DNA from: Campylobacterales bacterium
Lineage (GTDB): Bacteria; Campylobacterota; Campylobacteria; Campylobacterales; JALSKU01
Direction: 5' to 3'
NCBI GenBank assembly: GCA_027023175.1
Contig: JALVWW010000320.1
Span: 1-24,679 of the forward strand
Length of the DNA: 24,679 nucleotides
Numbering within the stretch: position 1 is the stretch's first letter; each line of letters opens with the position of its first letter. The notes under the pieces were generated by a model, which saw nothing but the letters and a program-made list of their open reading frames with translations, searched no databases and was not told the DNA's origin. The position numbers were made by a program, and so were the translations under genes. Below, one piece after another: positions 1-6,784 of the stretch.

Positions 1-1890
1 TCACTAACCCCGGTAAGGTCTGACGGAAGTGCAGGACTCTACAGTGCAAAAGAGATGCAAATTATCTCTAAAGAGATGGCAAAAAAAGTAAGTCCTCTTG
101 AGGCACCTGCTCTTAAGCCTTATGGATATGAAGAAGGTCAGGTAATGAAAAATCGAGCAGGAACTCTTGCTCACTGGATGATAAGTTTTGAAGAGTATAA
201 AAAATCACTTGAGCCTTATACATTAGACTATGTAGCAAAAGTTGCCAAAGGCGATCCTGATGAGGACATAGAGAGTTTTAAAGCAAAACTAAAAAGAATG
301 GCAAGCTACTATATAGAAAAAGATAGAAAAGTTGTAAGTTTCTGGACAATGGGCATGAACCAACACACAAGAGGAAGCTGGGACAATACTCTAAGCTACA
401 ATGTTCACTTCCTTGTAAACAAACAGGCAAAACCCGGTAATGGAGCTTATTCACTCACAGGTCAGCCAAGTGCTTGCGGTACTGCTAGAGAAGTTGGAAC
501 ATTCTGTCACAGACTTCCGGCTGACATGATGGTCAAAAATCCAAAACATAGAAAGATAGTTGAAAAAGGATGGAAGATACCTGAAGGTACATTAAATCCT
601 GTGGGCAATCAACACATAGTTAAAATCCAAAGAGATATAGAAGATGGTGTTGTTAAGTTTGCATGGGTTAATGTATGTAATCCATATCAAGATACAGCAA
701 ATGCAAGACACTGGCTAAAAGCCGCAAGAGCTATGAAAGATCTTTTCTTGGTAACCAGTGACGGATATCCCGGTATCTCAGCTATGGTATCAGACCTTGT
801 TCTTCCAAGTGCCATGATATATGAGAAATGGGGAGCTTACGGAAATGCTGAAAGAAGAAGTCAATGGTGGAGACAACAAGTTCTTCCGGTAGGAAATGCT
901 ATGAGTGATACTTGGCAGTGGGTTGAGCTATCAAAAAGATTTACCGTTGATGATTTGTGGGGACCATACACTCTAAGGAATGGTAAAAAACTTGCTGATG
1001 TAAGAGGAAAAGCAAGAGCCATGGGATATAGAGGTGATACCACAATGTATGAGATCCTCTTTGCAAATGATAGAGCAAAATCATACAAAATAGATCTCAC
1101 AAAATTCCCTCAAAAAGGTTACCAAAACTCAGAATGTATAGGTGATGAGAGAAATGTAGTAGGAAGTGACGGGAAAGTTTTTAAAGGTTATGGCTTTATG
1201 CTTCACCAATATCTCTGGGAAGAGTATGCGGACTTTGGTAGAGGTCACGGTCACGACTTAGCTGACTTTGTAACATATCATAGAGTAAGGGGCCTAAGAT
1301 GGCCTGTTGTAAACGGCAAAGAAACACTTTGGAGATTTAACGGCAAATACGATCCTTATGTTAAACATTATGCAGGTCCTGATGCTGACTTTGCATTTTA
1401 TGGACCGTTAGCCAAGAAACTATTTACCGGAACACTTACTAAGCCAAACAAAGCAGGCGGTAAATCAAGCCTTAAAAATAAAGCCAAGATATTTGCAAGA
1501 CCATATATGGATCCACCTGAGATGCCGGACAATGAGTATAATGTATGGCTATGTACCGGTAGAGTGCTTGAGCATTGGCACAGCGGTACAATGACTATGA
1601 GGGTTCCGGAACTCTTTAGGGCTGTTCCTGAAGCACTTTGTTATATGCATCCAAAAACTGCTGAAGAAAGAGGTCTTAAAAGAGGTGATTTGGCATGGAT
1701 AGAGAGTAGAAGAGGAAAAGTAAAAGCAAGAATTGAAACCAGAGGAAGAAACAGACCGCCAAGAGGATTAGTATTTGTTCCATGGTTTGATGAGAAGGTT
1801 CTTATCAATAAAGTAACACTAGATGCTACTTGTCCTATGTCAAAGCAGACTGACTATAAAAAGTGTGCGGTTAAAATATATAAGGTATAA
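1..1890 (+). CDS. napA: Periplasmic nitrate reductase catalytic subunit NapA (5' truncated by window edge)
   Basis: NapA reduces nitrate to nitrite at a Mo-bis-MGD centre in the periplasm, receiving electrons through its own [4Fe-4S] cluster and diheme NapB. The reading frame is open from base 1 to the stop at 1888-1890, about 629 residues; the N-terminal third, with the Tat signal, cluster cysteines and Mo-ligand Cys, lies outside the window. Visible family signatures include GQPSACGTAREVGTF, WVNVCNPYQDTAN, LPSAMIYEKWGAYGNAERR and, in the C-terminal molybdopterin-binding domain, CTGRVLEHWHSGTMTMRVPEL. The long charged insertion around the middle of the fragment is, as I recall, typical of epsilonproteobacterial NapA, which is about 100 residues longer than the E. 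coli enzyme. napG starts 11 bases downstream, so this is the promoter-proximal gene of the nap operon. The ATG at 55 is internal, not the start. Confidence 0.97.
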   Translation, partial: SLTPVRSDGSAGLYSAKEMQIISKEMAKKVSPLEAPALKPYGYEEGQVMKNRAGTLAHWMISFEEYKKSLEPYTLDYVAKVAKGDPDEDIESFKAKLKRMASYYIEKDRKVVSFWTMGMNQHTRGSWDNTLSYNVHFLVNKQAKPGNGAYSLTGQPSACGTAREVGTFCHRLPADMMVKNPKHRKIVEKGWKIPEGTLNPVGNQHIVKIQRDIEDGVVKFAWVNVCNPYQDTANARHWLKAARAMKDLFLVTSDGYPGISAMVSDLVLPSAMIYEKWGAYGNAERRSQWWRQQVLPVGNAMSDTWQWVELSKRFTVDDLWGPYTLRNGKKLADVRGKARAMGYRGDTTMYEILFANDRAKSYKIDLTKFPQKGYQNSECIGDERNVVGSDGKVFKGYGFMLHQYLWEEYADFGRGHGHDLADFVTYHRVRGLRWPVVNGKETLWRFNGKYDPYVKHYAGPDADFAFYGPLAKKLFTGTLTKPNKAGGKSSLKNKAKIFARPYMDPPEMPDNEYNVWLCTGRVLEHWHSGTMTMRVPELFRAVPEALCYMHPKTAEERGLKRGDLAWIESRRGKVKARIETRGRNRPPRGLVFVPWFDEKVLINKVTLDATCPMSKQTDYKKCAVKIYKV

Positions 1891-1901
1891 AGAAGTAAAA
1901 A

Positions 1902-2780
1902 ATGCAACACAAACATAAAAAAATAAACTCATACAAAAAACCGATAAGCGAGGAAAGAAGGGGTTTTTTAACCACCACAAGAAACCTGGGACTAGCGCTT
2001 ATCGGAGGTCTTACATGGGCTGCATATGTAGATGAGGCAAAAGCAAACAAGCTTTTGCTTCGTCCTCCAGGAGCTTTAAAAGAGAGTGATTTTTTGAAAA
2101 CATGTATCAAATGCGGTTTGTGTGTTGAAGCTTGTAGAAATAGGGATGGCAATATCATATATGACTCAACAGGCAAAAGAATAGGAACCAAAGATCCGAC
2201 TCTTAAGCTTGCTAAGCCCGGTGATAATAAACCGCTTGGAACTCCATATTTTATATCAAGAGATATTCCATGCTTTATGTGTGATGATATACCTTGTGCC
2301 GTTGCTTGTCCTAGCGGAGCACTTGATATAAAAACAATGATAAACAAAAAAACAAAAAAGCCTGATATCACAAAAGCCAGAATGGGACTGGCAATAGTTC
2401 ACAAAGAGAGCTGTATAGCTTATTGGGGACTACAATGCGATGCTTGCTATAGGGCGTGTCCATTGATGGGTAAAGCACTTACAATAGATATGCAAATGAA
2501 CAAAAGAACAGGAAAACATGCTTTTTTACTTCCGGTTGTTCATAGTGATTATTGTACCGGATGTGGACTTTGTGAGCATGCATGTGTCGTTGAAAAGGCT
2601 GCTATATTTGTACTTCCTTTGGAATATGCAAAAGGAGAAGTTGGAACTCACTATGTAAAAGGCTGGGATAGCGGTGATCAGCAAAGAGTGAAAAATGCCA
2701 AAGAGATTCATACCATTGATGAGAGAAGCAAACGAAAGGCAGTTGACAAACTAAATGATTTAGGAGACTTACTACAATGA
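1902..2780 (+). CDS. napG: Ferredoxin-type quinol dehydrogenase component NapG
   Basis: NapG is a periplasmic iron-sulfur protein that, with membrane protein NapH, passes electrons from the quinol pool to NapB/NapA. The 292-aa product has a twin-arginine signal (RR at residues 19-20, ERRGFLT, hydrophobic stretch to about residue 42, likely cleavage after AKA at 46-48), so it is probably exported folded with its clusters. Four complete four-cysteine sets are visible: C68/71/74/78, C124/127/132/136, C171/179/182/186 and C218/221/224/228, enough for four [4Fe-4S] clusters. The start lies 11 bases after the napA stop with only a weak ribosome binding site, and the stop overlaps the napH start (ATGA at 2777-2780), implying translational coupling. 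The order napA-G-H is the epsilonproteobacterial arrangement; no napC is present. Confidence 0.96.
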   Translation: MQHKHKKINSYKKPISEERRGFLTTTRNLGLALIGGLTWAAYVDEAKANKLLLRPPGALKESDFLKTCIKCGLCVEACRNRDGNIIYDSTGKRIGTKDPTLKLAKPGDNKPLGTPYFISRDIPCFMCDDIPCAVACPSGALDIKTMINKKTKKPDITKARMGLAIVHKESCIAYWGLQCDACYRACPLMGKALTIDMQMNKRTGKHAFLLPVVHSDYCTGCGLCEHACVVEKAAIFVLPLEYAKGEVGTHYVKGWDSGDQQRVKNAKEIHTIDERSKRKAVDKLNDLGDLLQ

Positions 2781-3607
2781 AACATTATGCATATTTAATA
2801 GCTAGAAGAGTTGTTCAAGTCGCTGTCATATTGCTTTTTGTTGCCGGAAACTATTATGGTTGGAATATCTTAAGTGGTAACTTAAGTACATCTTTGCTTT
2901 TTGGAGTGATTCCTTTAAGTGATCCATATGCAGTTTTGCAAATGTTCGCAGCAGGTGCAGTTATATCTTCCAATCTTCTTATGGGAGCTGTAATCATAAC
3001 TATATTTTACGGATTATTTGCCGGAAGAGCATTTTGTTCTTGGGTATGTCCCGTAAACATTATAACTGATGTGGCAAACTGGACTAGAAGAAGATTTGGT
3101 TTTGATATGATAGCAAAAAAAACTCCTATTAGCAGAGCGACAAGATATTGGGTCATTGCTATAAGTTTTATATTGTCATATTTTTTAGCTTTAGCAGCTT
3201 TTGAGTTTATTTCACCTATATCTATAGTGCATAGAGGAGTTATATTTGGTATGGGCTTTGGATGGGCAATGATGGTTATCATCTATCTGTTTGACCTTTT
3301 TGTGCTAAAAAACGGTTGGTGTGGACATATCTGTCCTTTGGGCGGATTTTATTCTGCTATAAGTCGTTTTAGATTATTGAAGGTTAAACACGATAGTGAG
3401 GCTTGTACGGCTTGCATGAAGTGTAAAGTAGTATGCCCTGAAAATCAAGTTTTGCATATGATAGCAAAAGAGAGTACGCCCGTACTTTCAGGAGAGTGTA
3501 CAAACTGTGGTAGGTGTATAGATGTTTGTGATGATAATGCATTGGGATTTTTTTTAAAAACAAAGAAAAATGAAAAAGGAGAGAAAGATAATGAAAAAAA
3601 CAACTAA
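2777..3607 (+). CDS. napH: Membrane quinol dehydrogenase component NapH
   Basis: NapH is the membrane-embedded partner of NapG and takes electrons from menaquinol or ubiquinol. The 276-aa sequence shows about four transmembrane helices (roughly residues 12-30, 55-80, 124-143 and 155-177), two CxxxCP motifs (C87-C91 and C182-C186) that are hallmarks of the NapH/NosR/CcoG family, and two C-terminal ferredoxin clusters (C210/213/216/220 and C241/244/247/251) facing the cytoplasm. The start overlaps the napG stop by four bases. The last 17 bases overlap the preferred napB start. The T8 run near the 3' end (3548-3555) is unremarkable in this AT-rich sequence. Confidence 0.96.
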   Translation: MKHYAYLIARRVVQVAVILLFVAGNYYGWNILSGNLSTSLLFGVIPLSDPYAVLQMFAAGAVISSNLLMGAVIITIFYGLFAGRAFCSWVCPVNIITDVANWTRRRFGFDMIAKKTPISRATRYWVIAISFILSYFLALAAFEFISPISIVHRGVIFGMGFGWAMMVIIYLFDLFVLKNGWCGHICPLGGFYSAISRFRLLKVKHDSEACTACMKCKVVCPENQVLHMIAKESTPVLSGECTNCGRCIDVCDDNALGFFLKTKKNEKGEKDNEKNN

Positions 3608-4211
3608 AATATTACTTAGTGTAGCAGCTGTAGGATTACTTGCGGTCGGATGCGCTACAACAAGTGGAACGGTGAGTGACGAATCGCTAAGCTTGAGAAA
3701 AGCACCTGTTCATACTGAAAATGTGATAAAATTACAAAAAGTAACTTACACAAAAGCAGCTCCGGGACAAGCTAAAACTTATGAGAGATCGTATGTAAAT
3801 GCACCGCCTCTTATCCCCCATAGTGTTGAAGGATTGGTGCCTATAACCAAAAACAATAATGCATGCCTTGGATGCCACATGCCAAATGTTGCAGCATCAG
3901 TACATGCTACTCCGATTCCAAAGTCTCACTTTATAGATTTTAGACCATCGGTAGAAATTATTAAAAACGGCAAATTGATAAAAAAGGGTAAGATAGTAGC
4001 AAAAGTTAATGGTGGAGCAAACGATGTATATGCTGAGCACATGAAGAAACTATATCCGGGAAGATATAACTGTACGCAGTGTCATGTTGTTCAGGCTAAT
4101 GTCAAACCTTTGGTTGGAAATAATTTTAAGCCTGATTATATAAACAGCTTGACTACAAAAAAATCAAATCTTGCAAATACATTTGACCAAGGTGTGGATA
4201 CAACAAAATGA
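3591..4211 (+). CDS. napB: Diheme cytochrome c NapB, small subunit of periplasmic nitrate reductase
   Basis: NapB is the electron-transfer subunit that binds NapA. Two heme c sites are visible, CLGCH and CTQCH, with distal histidines in the AAASVH/PKSHF-type stretches expected for bis-His hemes. I chose ATG 3591 over the upstream in-frame ATG at 3570 because AAAGGAG at about 3576-3582 sits 8 bases before it; the result is a 206-aa precursor beginning MKKTTKILL. The signal peptide ends in LLAVGC followed by ATTSG, which fits a lipoprotein signal peptidase II site rather than an A-x-A site, so the mature protein may be N-terminally lipidated. The start lies inside napH (17-base overlap) and the stop overlaps the napF start (ATGA, 4208-4211), so expression is tightly coupled to the operon. 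Confidence 0.95.
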   Translation: MKKTTKILLSVAAVGLLAVGCATTSGTVSDESLSLRKAPVHTENVIKLQKVTYTKAAPGQAKTYERSYVNAPPLIPHSVEGLVPITKNNNACLGCHMPNVAASVHATPIPKSHFIDFRPSVEIIKNGKLIKKGKIVAKVNGGANDVYAEHMKKLYPGRYNCTQCHVVQANVKPLVGNNFKPDYINSLTTKKSNLANTFDQGVDTTK

Positions 4212-4681
4212 CGAAAAGAAGAGAGCTTTTTAGCTCTCTTGGCTTTACCAAGAGGGAGCAGGGGAGTATCAAAATCAGACCTCCATACTATAAGGATGAG
4301 TCTGATTTTGACAAATGCAAAGAGTGTAACGGTAAATGTTCTATAGTTTGTGATGAAAAAATTATTATTATTCAAAAGGATAAGACTCCTATATTGGACT
4401 TTAATATAAGCGGTTGCACATATTGCGACAAATGTGCTTATGCTTGTGAGTTTGGTGTTTTAAAGATTGAAGATAAACAAATGATTAATGCCGATATTAA
4501 AATTGATATGCTAAAATGTTTAAGTTGGCAAAAAACAATGTGTTTTAGCTGTAAAGAGGTTTGCTTGGAAGATGCTGTTAAGTTTCTAGGACTCTTTAGA
4601 GCTGAGATAGATTATGAAAAATGCACCAATTGTGGCTTTTGTGTAAGAGTATGCCCGGTTGATGCAATAAAGGTGGAGTAA
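4208..4681 (+). CDS. napF: Ferredoxin-type accessory protein NapF
   Basis: NapF is a cytoplasmic iron-sulfur protein thought to help assemble or load the NapA iron-sulfur centre before Tat export. The 157-aa product has no signal peptide and four groups of four cysteines: C37/40/44/48, C70/73/76/80, C104/112/115/119 and C139/142/145/149. E. coli NapF has three clusters, so this one appears to have room for a fourth, with the first (CxxCxxxCxxxC) and third (Cx7CxxCxxxC) spacings atypical. The start overlaps the napB stop by four bases and lacks a close Shine-Dalgarno (AAGGTG lies about 14 bases away), so translation probably depends on ribosomes leaving napB. Strong inverted repeats lie in the first codons. 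The stop is immediately followed by the start of the next gene (TAAATG). Confidence 0.88.
   Translation: MTKRRELFSSLGFTKREQGSIKIRPPYYKDESDFDKCKECNGKCSIVCDEKIIIIQKDKTPILDFNISGCTYCDKCAYACEFGVLKIEDKQMINADIKIDMLKCLSWQKTMCFSCKEVCLEDAVKFLGLFRAEIDYEKCTNCGFCVRVCPVDAIKVE
4219..4260 (+). promoter_or_regulatory. Mutually exclusive hairpins within the first codons of napF
   Basis: AAGAGAGCT (4219-4227) and AGCTCTCTT (4232-4240) form a perfect 9-bp stem with a TTTT loop. The right arm extended to 4242 can instead pair with CCAAGAGGG at 4248-4256 through CTCTTGG/CCAAGAG plus one G-U and one G-C pair, with the 5-base loop CTTTA. The two stems share the middle strand and cannot coexist. No U-run follows either, so a terminator is unlikely. 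Their position at codons 4-17 of a gene with a weak ribosome binding site suggests control of napF translation or an mRNA processing site. The structures are seen; the role is inferred. Confidence 0.45.
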
Positions 4682-4951
4682 ATGCCTGTTAAATTTATAG
4701 CAACTATAAAAGAGAATGGACTGGGTAATTGGTATATAGAGCTTGTTGATACATTTGACAATAGAAAAGCTATTTGTAAAAATATGACACTTTTTGAAGA
4801 TGCCATAGAACAGATGGGTGATGATTATGGCGGTGATATAGAAGTGGAATGGAGAAAAGACGATAATGTAACGGCTGAACACTTTGAAGAGGTCAAGGTA
4901 GAGATGGCAAAATATCAAAAAAGGTATAACGAGGAAGCTTTAAATGGTTAA
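4682..4951 (+). CDS. Unrecognised 89-aa protein between napF and napL
   Basis: I do not recognise this family. The 89-aa product is small, acidic and apparently cytoplasmic: no signal peptide, no transmembrane segment, one cysteine (in KAICKN), no heme or iron-sulfur motif. It opens with a beta-hairpin-like stretch (KFIATIKENGLGNWYIELVD), followed by mixed alpha/beta and a charged C-terminal helix (EHFEEVKVEMAKYQKRYNEE). It is very probably a real gene: ATG directly follows the napF stop, its 3' end overlaps the napL start by eight bases, and the reading frame fills the whole gap. GGTGGAG at 4672-4678, inside the end of napF, gives a ribosome binding site about 3 bases from the ATG. Its location inside the nap operon suggests a role in nitrate reductase maturation or regulation; that is inference only. 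Confidence 0.8.
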   Translation: MPVKFIATIKENGLGNWYIELVDTFDNRKAICKNMTLFEDAIEQMGDDYGGDIEVEWRKDDNVTAEHFEEVKVEMAKYQKRYNEEALNG

Positions 4952-5891
4952 AAAAATTTTATTTTTTTTATTTTTGGTTGTTGAAATTTTTGCTACGGAT
5001 ATAACTCCTATGAAAATTTTGACAACGAATGGTGAAGTTATTGACTTAATCATTAAAAACAATAATATATATGCTACTACAGATAATGGAAAAGTTGATA
5101 TATATGATCTTAAAACGAACAAATTGACCAAAGAGATAAATTTTCCAAAGATTAAAGACTTTTTTGGTGATATGAACAATCCCAGGGTATTTTCCGTAGA
5201 TGTAAACGGTGAAGATATACTGCTTGCCTCACAAGGAACAAAAGGATTCAGTAGAGTCTTTATATATAGAAATGATAAACTTCATAAGCTTTTTGACGAA
5301 AATGATAAAATGGCTATAATGAAAGTAAAATACCTTACAAATGATAAGATAGTAATAGCTCTACTTAGTTCAGAGATTATACTATATGATATAAAAAATA
5401 AAAAAACTATTTATGATAAGCAAATTTCTGAGTCAAAATTTTCTGACTTTAGATTTAACAAAGATAAAAGCAATCTTGTCTTGAGTGATGAGAGCGGCAG
5501 TGTAAAACTTGTAGATATCAAAACAGGTAATATTTTAAAAACTTTTAGCGGTCAAAATCTTGATAATGTCTATCAGCTTGATTATAAAAATCATATTATA
5601 GCAGTTGCAAGCAAAGATAAAAAATGTGGCATCTATAAAGATGACGGAAGTATAGCATATCACAAAAAGAGTAATTTTATAGTTTATGCTACAGGTTTAA
5701 GCCCCAGTGGTAAATTATGTGGATATACAAGCAATAGTAAAAATGATATAACAATTTTTAATGTATATACTAAAAATAATCTTTATAAATTGTCTCATAA
5801 TGATAATCCTATCTCAAATATCATTTTTTTAAATGAAAAAGAGATAGTAACAAGCGATAAAAATAAAATAAAATTTTGGAGGGTAAAATAA
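4944..5891 (+). CDS. napL: NapL, periplasmic beta-propeller accessory protein of the nap operon
   Basis: NapL is a nap-operon protein found mainly in Epsilonproteobacteria; its biochemical role is poorly defined, and mutants in relatives have reduced nitrate reductase activity. The 315-aa product has a Sec signal peptide (MVKKILFFLFLVVEIFA, likely cleaved before TDITPM) and then repeated blades of the type 'G-x-V-x-[IL]-[YV]-D-[IL]-K-T', e.g. NGKVDIYDLKTNK, SGSVKLVDIKTGN and a terminal DKNKIKFWRVK, indicating a WD40-like propeller. No heme or metal motif is seen. The start overlaps the preceding gene by eight bases, with GAGG at 4931-4934 as ribosome binding site. napD begins one base after the stop. 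Confidence 0.88.
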   Translation: MVKKILFFLFLVVEIFATDITPMKILTTNGEVIDLIIKNNNIYATTDNGKVDIYDLKTNKLTKEINFPKIKDFFGDMNNPRVFSVDVNGEDILLASQGTKGFSRVFIYRNDKLHKLFDENDKMAIMKVKYLTNDKIVIALLSSEIILYDIKNKKTIYDKQISESKFSDFRFNKDKSNLVLSDESGSVKLVDIKTGNILKTFSGQNLDNVYQLDYKNHIIAVASKDKKCGIYKDDGSIAYHKKSNFIVYATGLSPSGKLCGYTSNSKNDITIFNVYTKNNLYKLSHNDNPISNIIFLNEKEIVTSDKNKIKFWRVK

Positions 5892-5892
5892 A

Positions 5893-6276
5893 ATGAATAT
5901 ATCAAGTATAGTTATTCAAACAAGACCGGAATATTTAGAAAAAGTAGTAAAAGATATTAAGGAGTGTGTGGTTTGCGACTATCACTTTCATGATGAAAAA
6001 GGAAGGATAATTGTTACCATCGAAGGCAAGGATGTCTCAGAGGAGTTAGAAAAGCTAAGAGTGATAGAAGCGATACCTCATGTAATAGCAGCGGATATGC
6101 AGATGAGCTACTCTGAAGAGGAGCTTGAAAGACATTTGAGAGTTCTAGATAGTGCAGAAGCTGTTCCCAAAGTACTCCAAGGTGATACAACCAAGATAGA
6201 TCCGGCAACCGTTGTTTACAACGGGGATTTAAAAAAGAAAGATGTTTACGAATTTGCAAAAAAACAGAAGGTGTAA
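5893..6276 (+). CDS. napD: NapA signal-peptide-binding chaperone NapD
   Basis: NapD binds the Tat signal peptide of NapA in the cytoplasm and delays export until cofactors are inserted. The 127-aa product has the ferredoxin-like NapD fold pattern: N-terminal strand ISSIVIQTRPEYLEKV, the CVVCDYHFHDEKGRIIVTIEG hairpin and the IPHVIAADMQMSYSEEE ending. It is about 40 residues longer than the 87-aa E. coli NapD, with an extra C-terminal tail (from about residue 85) of unknown role. A strong ribosome binding site, GGAGG at 5879-5883, lies 9 bases before the ATG, inside the end of napL; this is one of the best Shine-Dalgarno sites in the operon. The gene closes the recognised nap set. Confidence 0.92.
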   Translation: MNISSIVIQTRPEYLEKVVKDIKECVVCDYHFHDEKGRIIVTIEGKDVSEELEKLRVIEAIPHVIAADMQMSYSEEELERHLRVLDSAEAVPKVLQGDTTKIDPATVVYNGDLKKKDVYEFAKKQKV

Positions 6277-6286
6277 AGGTGCAAAT

Positions 6287-6733
6287 ATGAAAGACTACAA
6301 TGACAGTATGTTTTTGATAGAGACAAAAGTCCCTGAGGCTGAAATTATTATCTCAAGGACTGATTTAAAAGGTGTCATTACCTATGCCAATCATATTTTT
6401 TGTGAAATAAGCGGATATGATGATCATGAGCTTATTGGAAAACCTCATAGTATCGTCAGACATCCTGATATGCCTAAAGCTGTTTTTAAAGAGCTTTGGG
6501 AGTCACTTGAAAAAACAGGCAAATGGGAGGGGTATGTCAAGAACCTCAGAAAAGACAACGGTTACTACTGGGTTTATGCGAGCATCAGCGGGGTTTACAA
6601 AGATGGTAAGCTGATAGAATACAAATCATTAAGAAGACCTATCAGTTTTGAAGAAAAGGTAAATGCCCAAATTCATTATGATAACATGAAAAAAGAGATA
6701 GGGGAACCGACTCGTCATATAGAGTATAGATAA
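6287..6733 (+). CDS. Stand-alone Aer/CetB-type PAS domain protein
   Basis: The product is essentially one PAS domain (about residues 14-122 of 148) with no transmembrane helix and no output domain. It closely follows the FAD-binding PAS of the E. coli redox sensor Aer: TDLKGVITYANHIFCEISGY, then RHPDMPKAVFKELW (residues 58-71), WEGYVKNLRKDNGYYWV and a final GKLIEYKSLRRP. In C. jejuni, CetB is a similar single PAS protein that signals energy taxis through the chemoreceptor-like CetA; no cetA is in this window. I chose ATG 6287 over the in-frame start at 6242, which lies inside napD, because AAAGGT (6275-6280) lies 6 bases before it. It starts 10 bases after napD and is probably cotranscribed, which would place a redox sensor under nap control. 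Confidence 0.9.
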   Translation: MKDYNDSMFLIETKVPEAEIIISRTDLKGVITYANHIFCEISGYDDHELIGKPHSIVRHPDMPKAVFKELWESLEKTGKWEGYVKNLRKDNGYYWVYASISGVYKDGKLIEYKSLRRPISFEEKVNAQIHYDNMKKEIGEPTRHIEYR

Positions 6734-6749
6734 AATTCATATTTTATAG

Positions 6750-6755
6750 TATAAT
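6750..6755 (+). promoter_or_regulatory. Probable sigma-70 promoter (-10) of psd
   Basis: A perfect TATAAT at 6750-6755 lies in the 51-base gap between the PAS gene and psd. Transcription would start near 6762 and give a leader of about 23 bases containing AGAAGGG (6772-6778). No clear -35 is seen, as is usual in Campylobacterota, whose promoters depend mostly on the -10. Confidence 0.5.
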
Positions 6756-6784
6756 ACGCCTCAAATTTAGCAGAAGGGCTTTTA

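Noticed and set aside
1871..2371. 166-aa minus-strand reading frame opposite napG
   Set aside because: It lies antisense to napG, which has four intact Fe-S motifs. The apparent hydrophobicity comes from reading lysine-rich codons in reverse. No ribosome binding site.
3548..3555. T8 tract near the 3' end of napH as a phase-variable tract
   Set aside because: Eight T bases are common by chance in DNA this AT-rich, and phase-variable tracts in this phylum are usually G/C runs. A shift here would also only alter the non-conserved tail.
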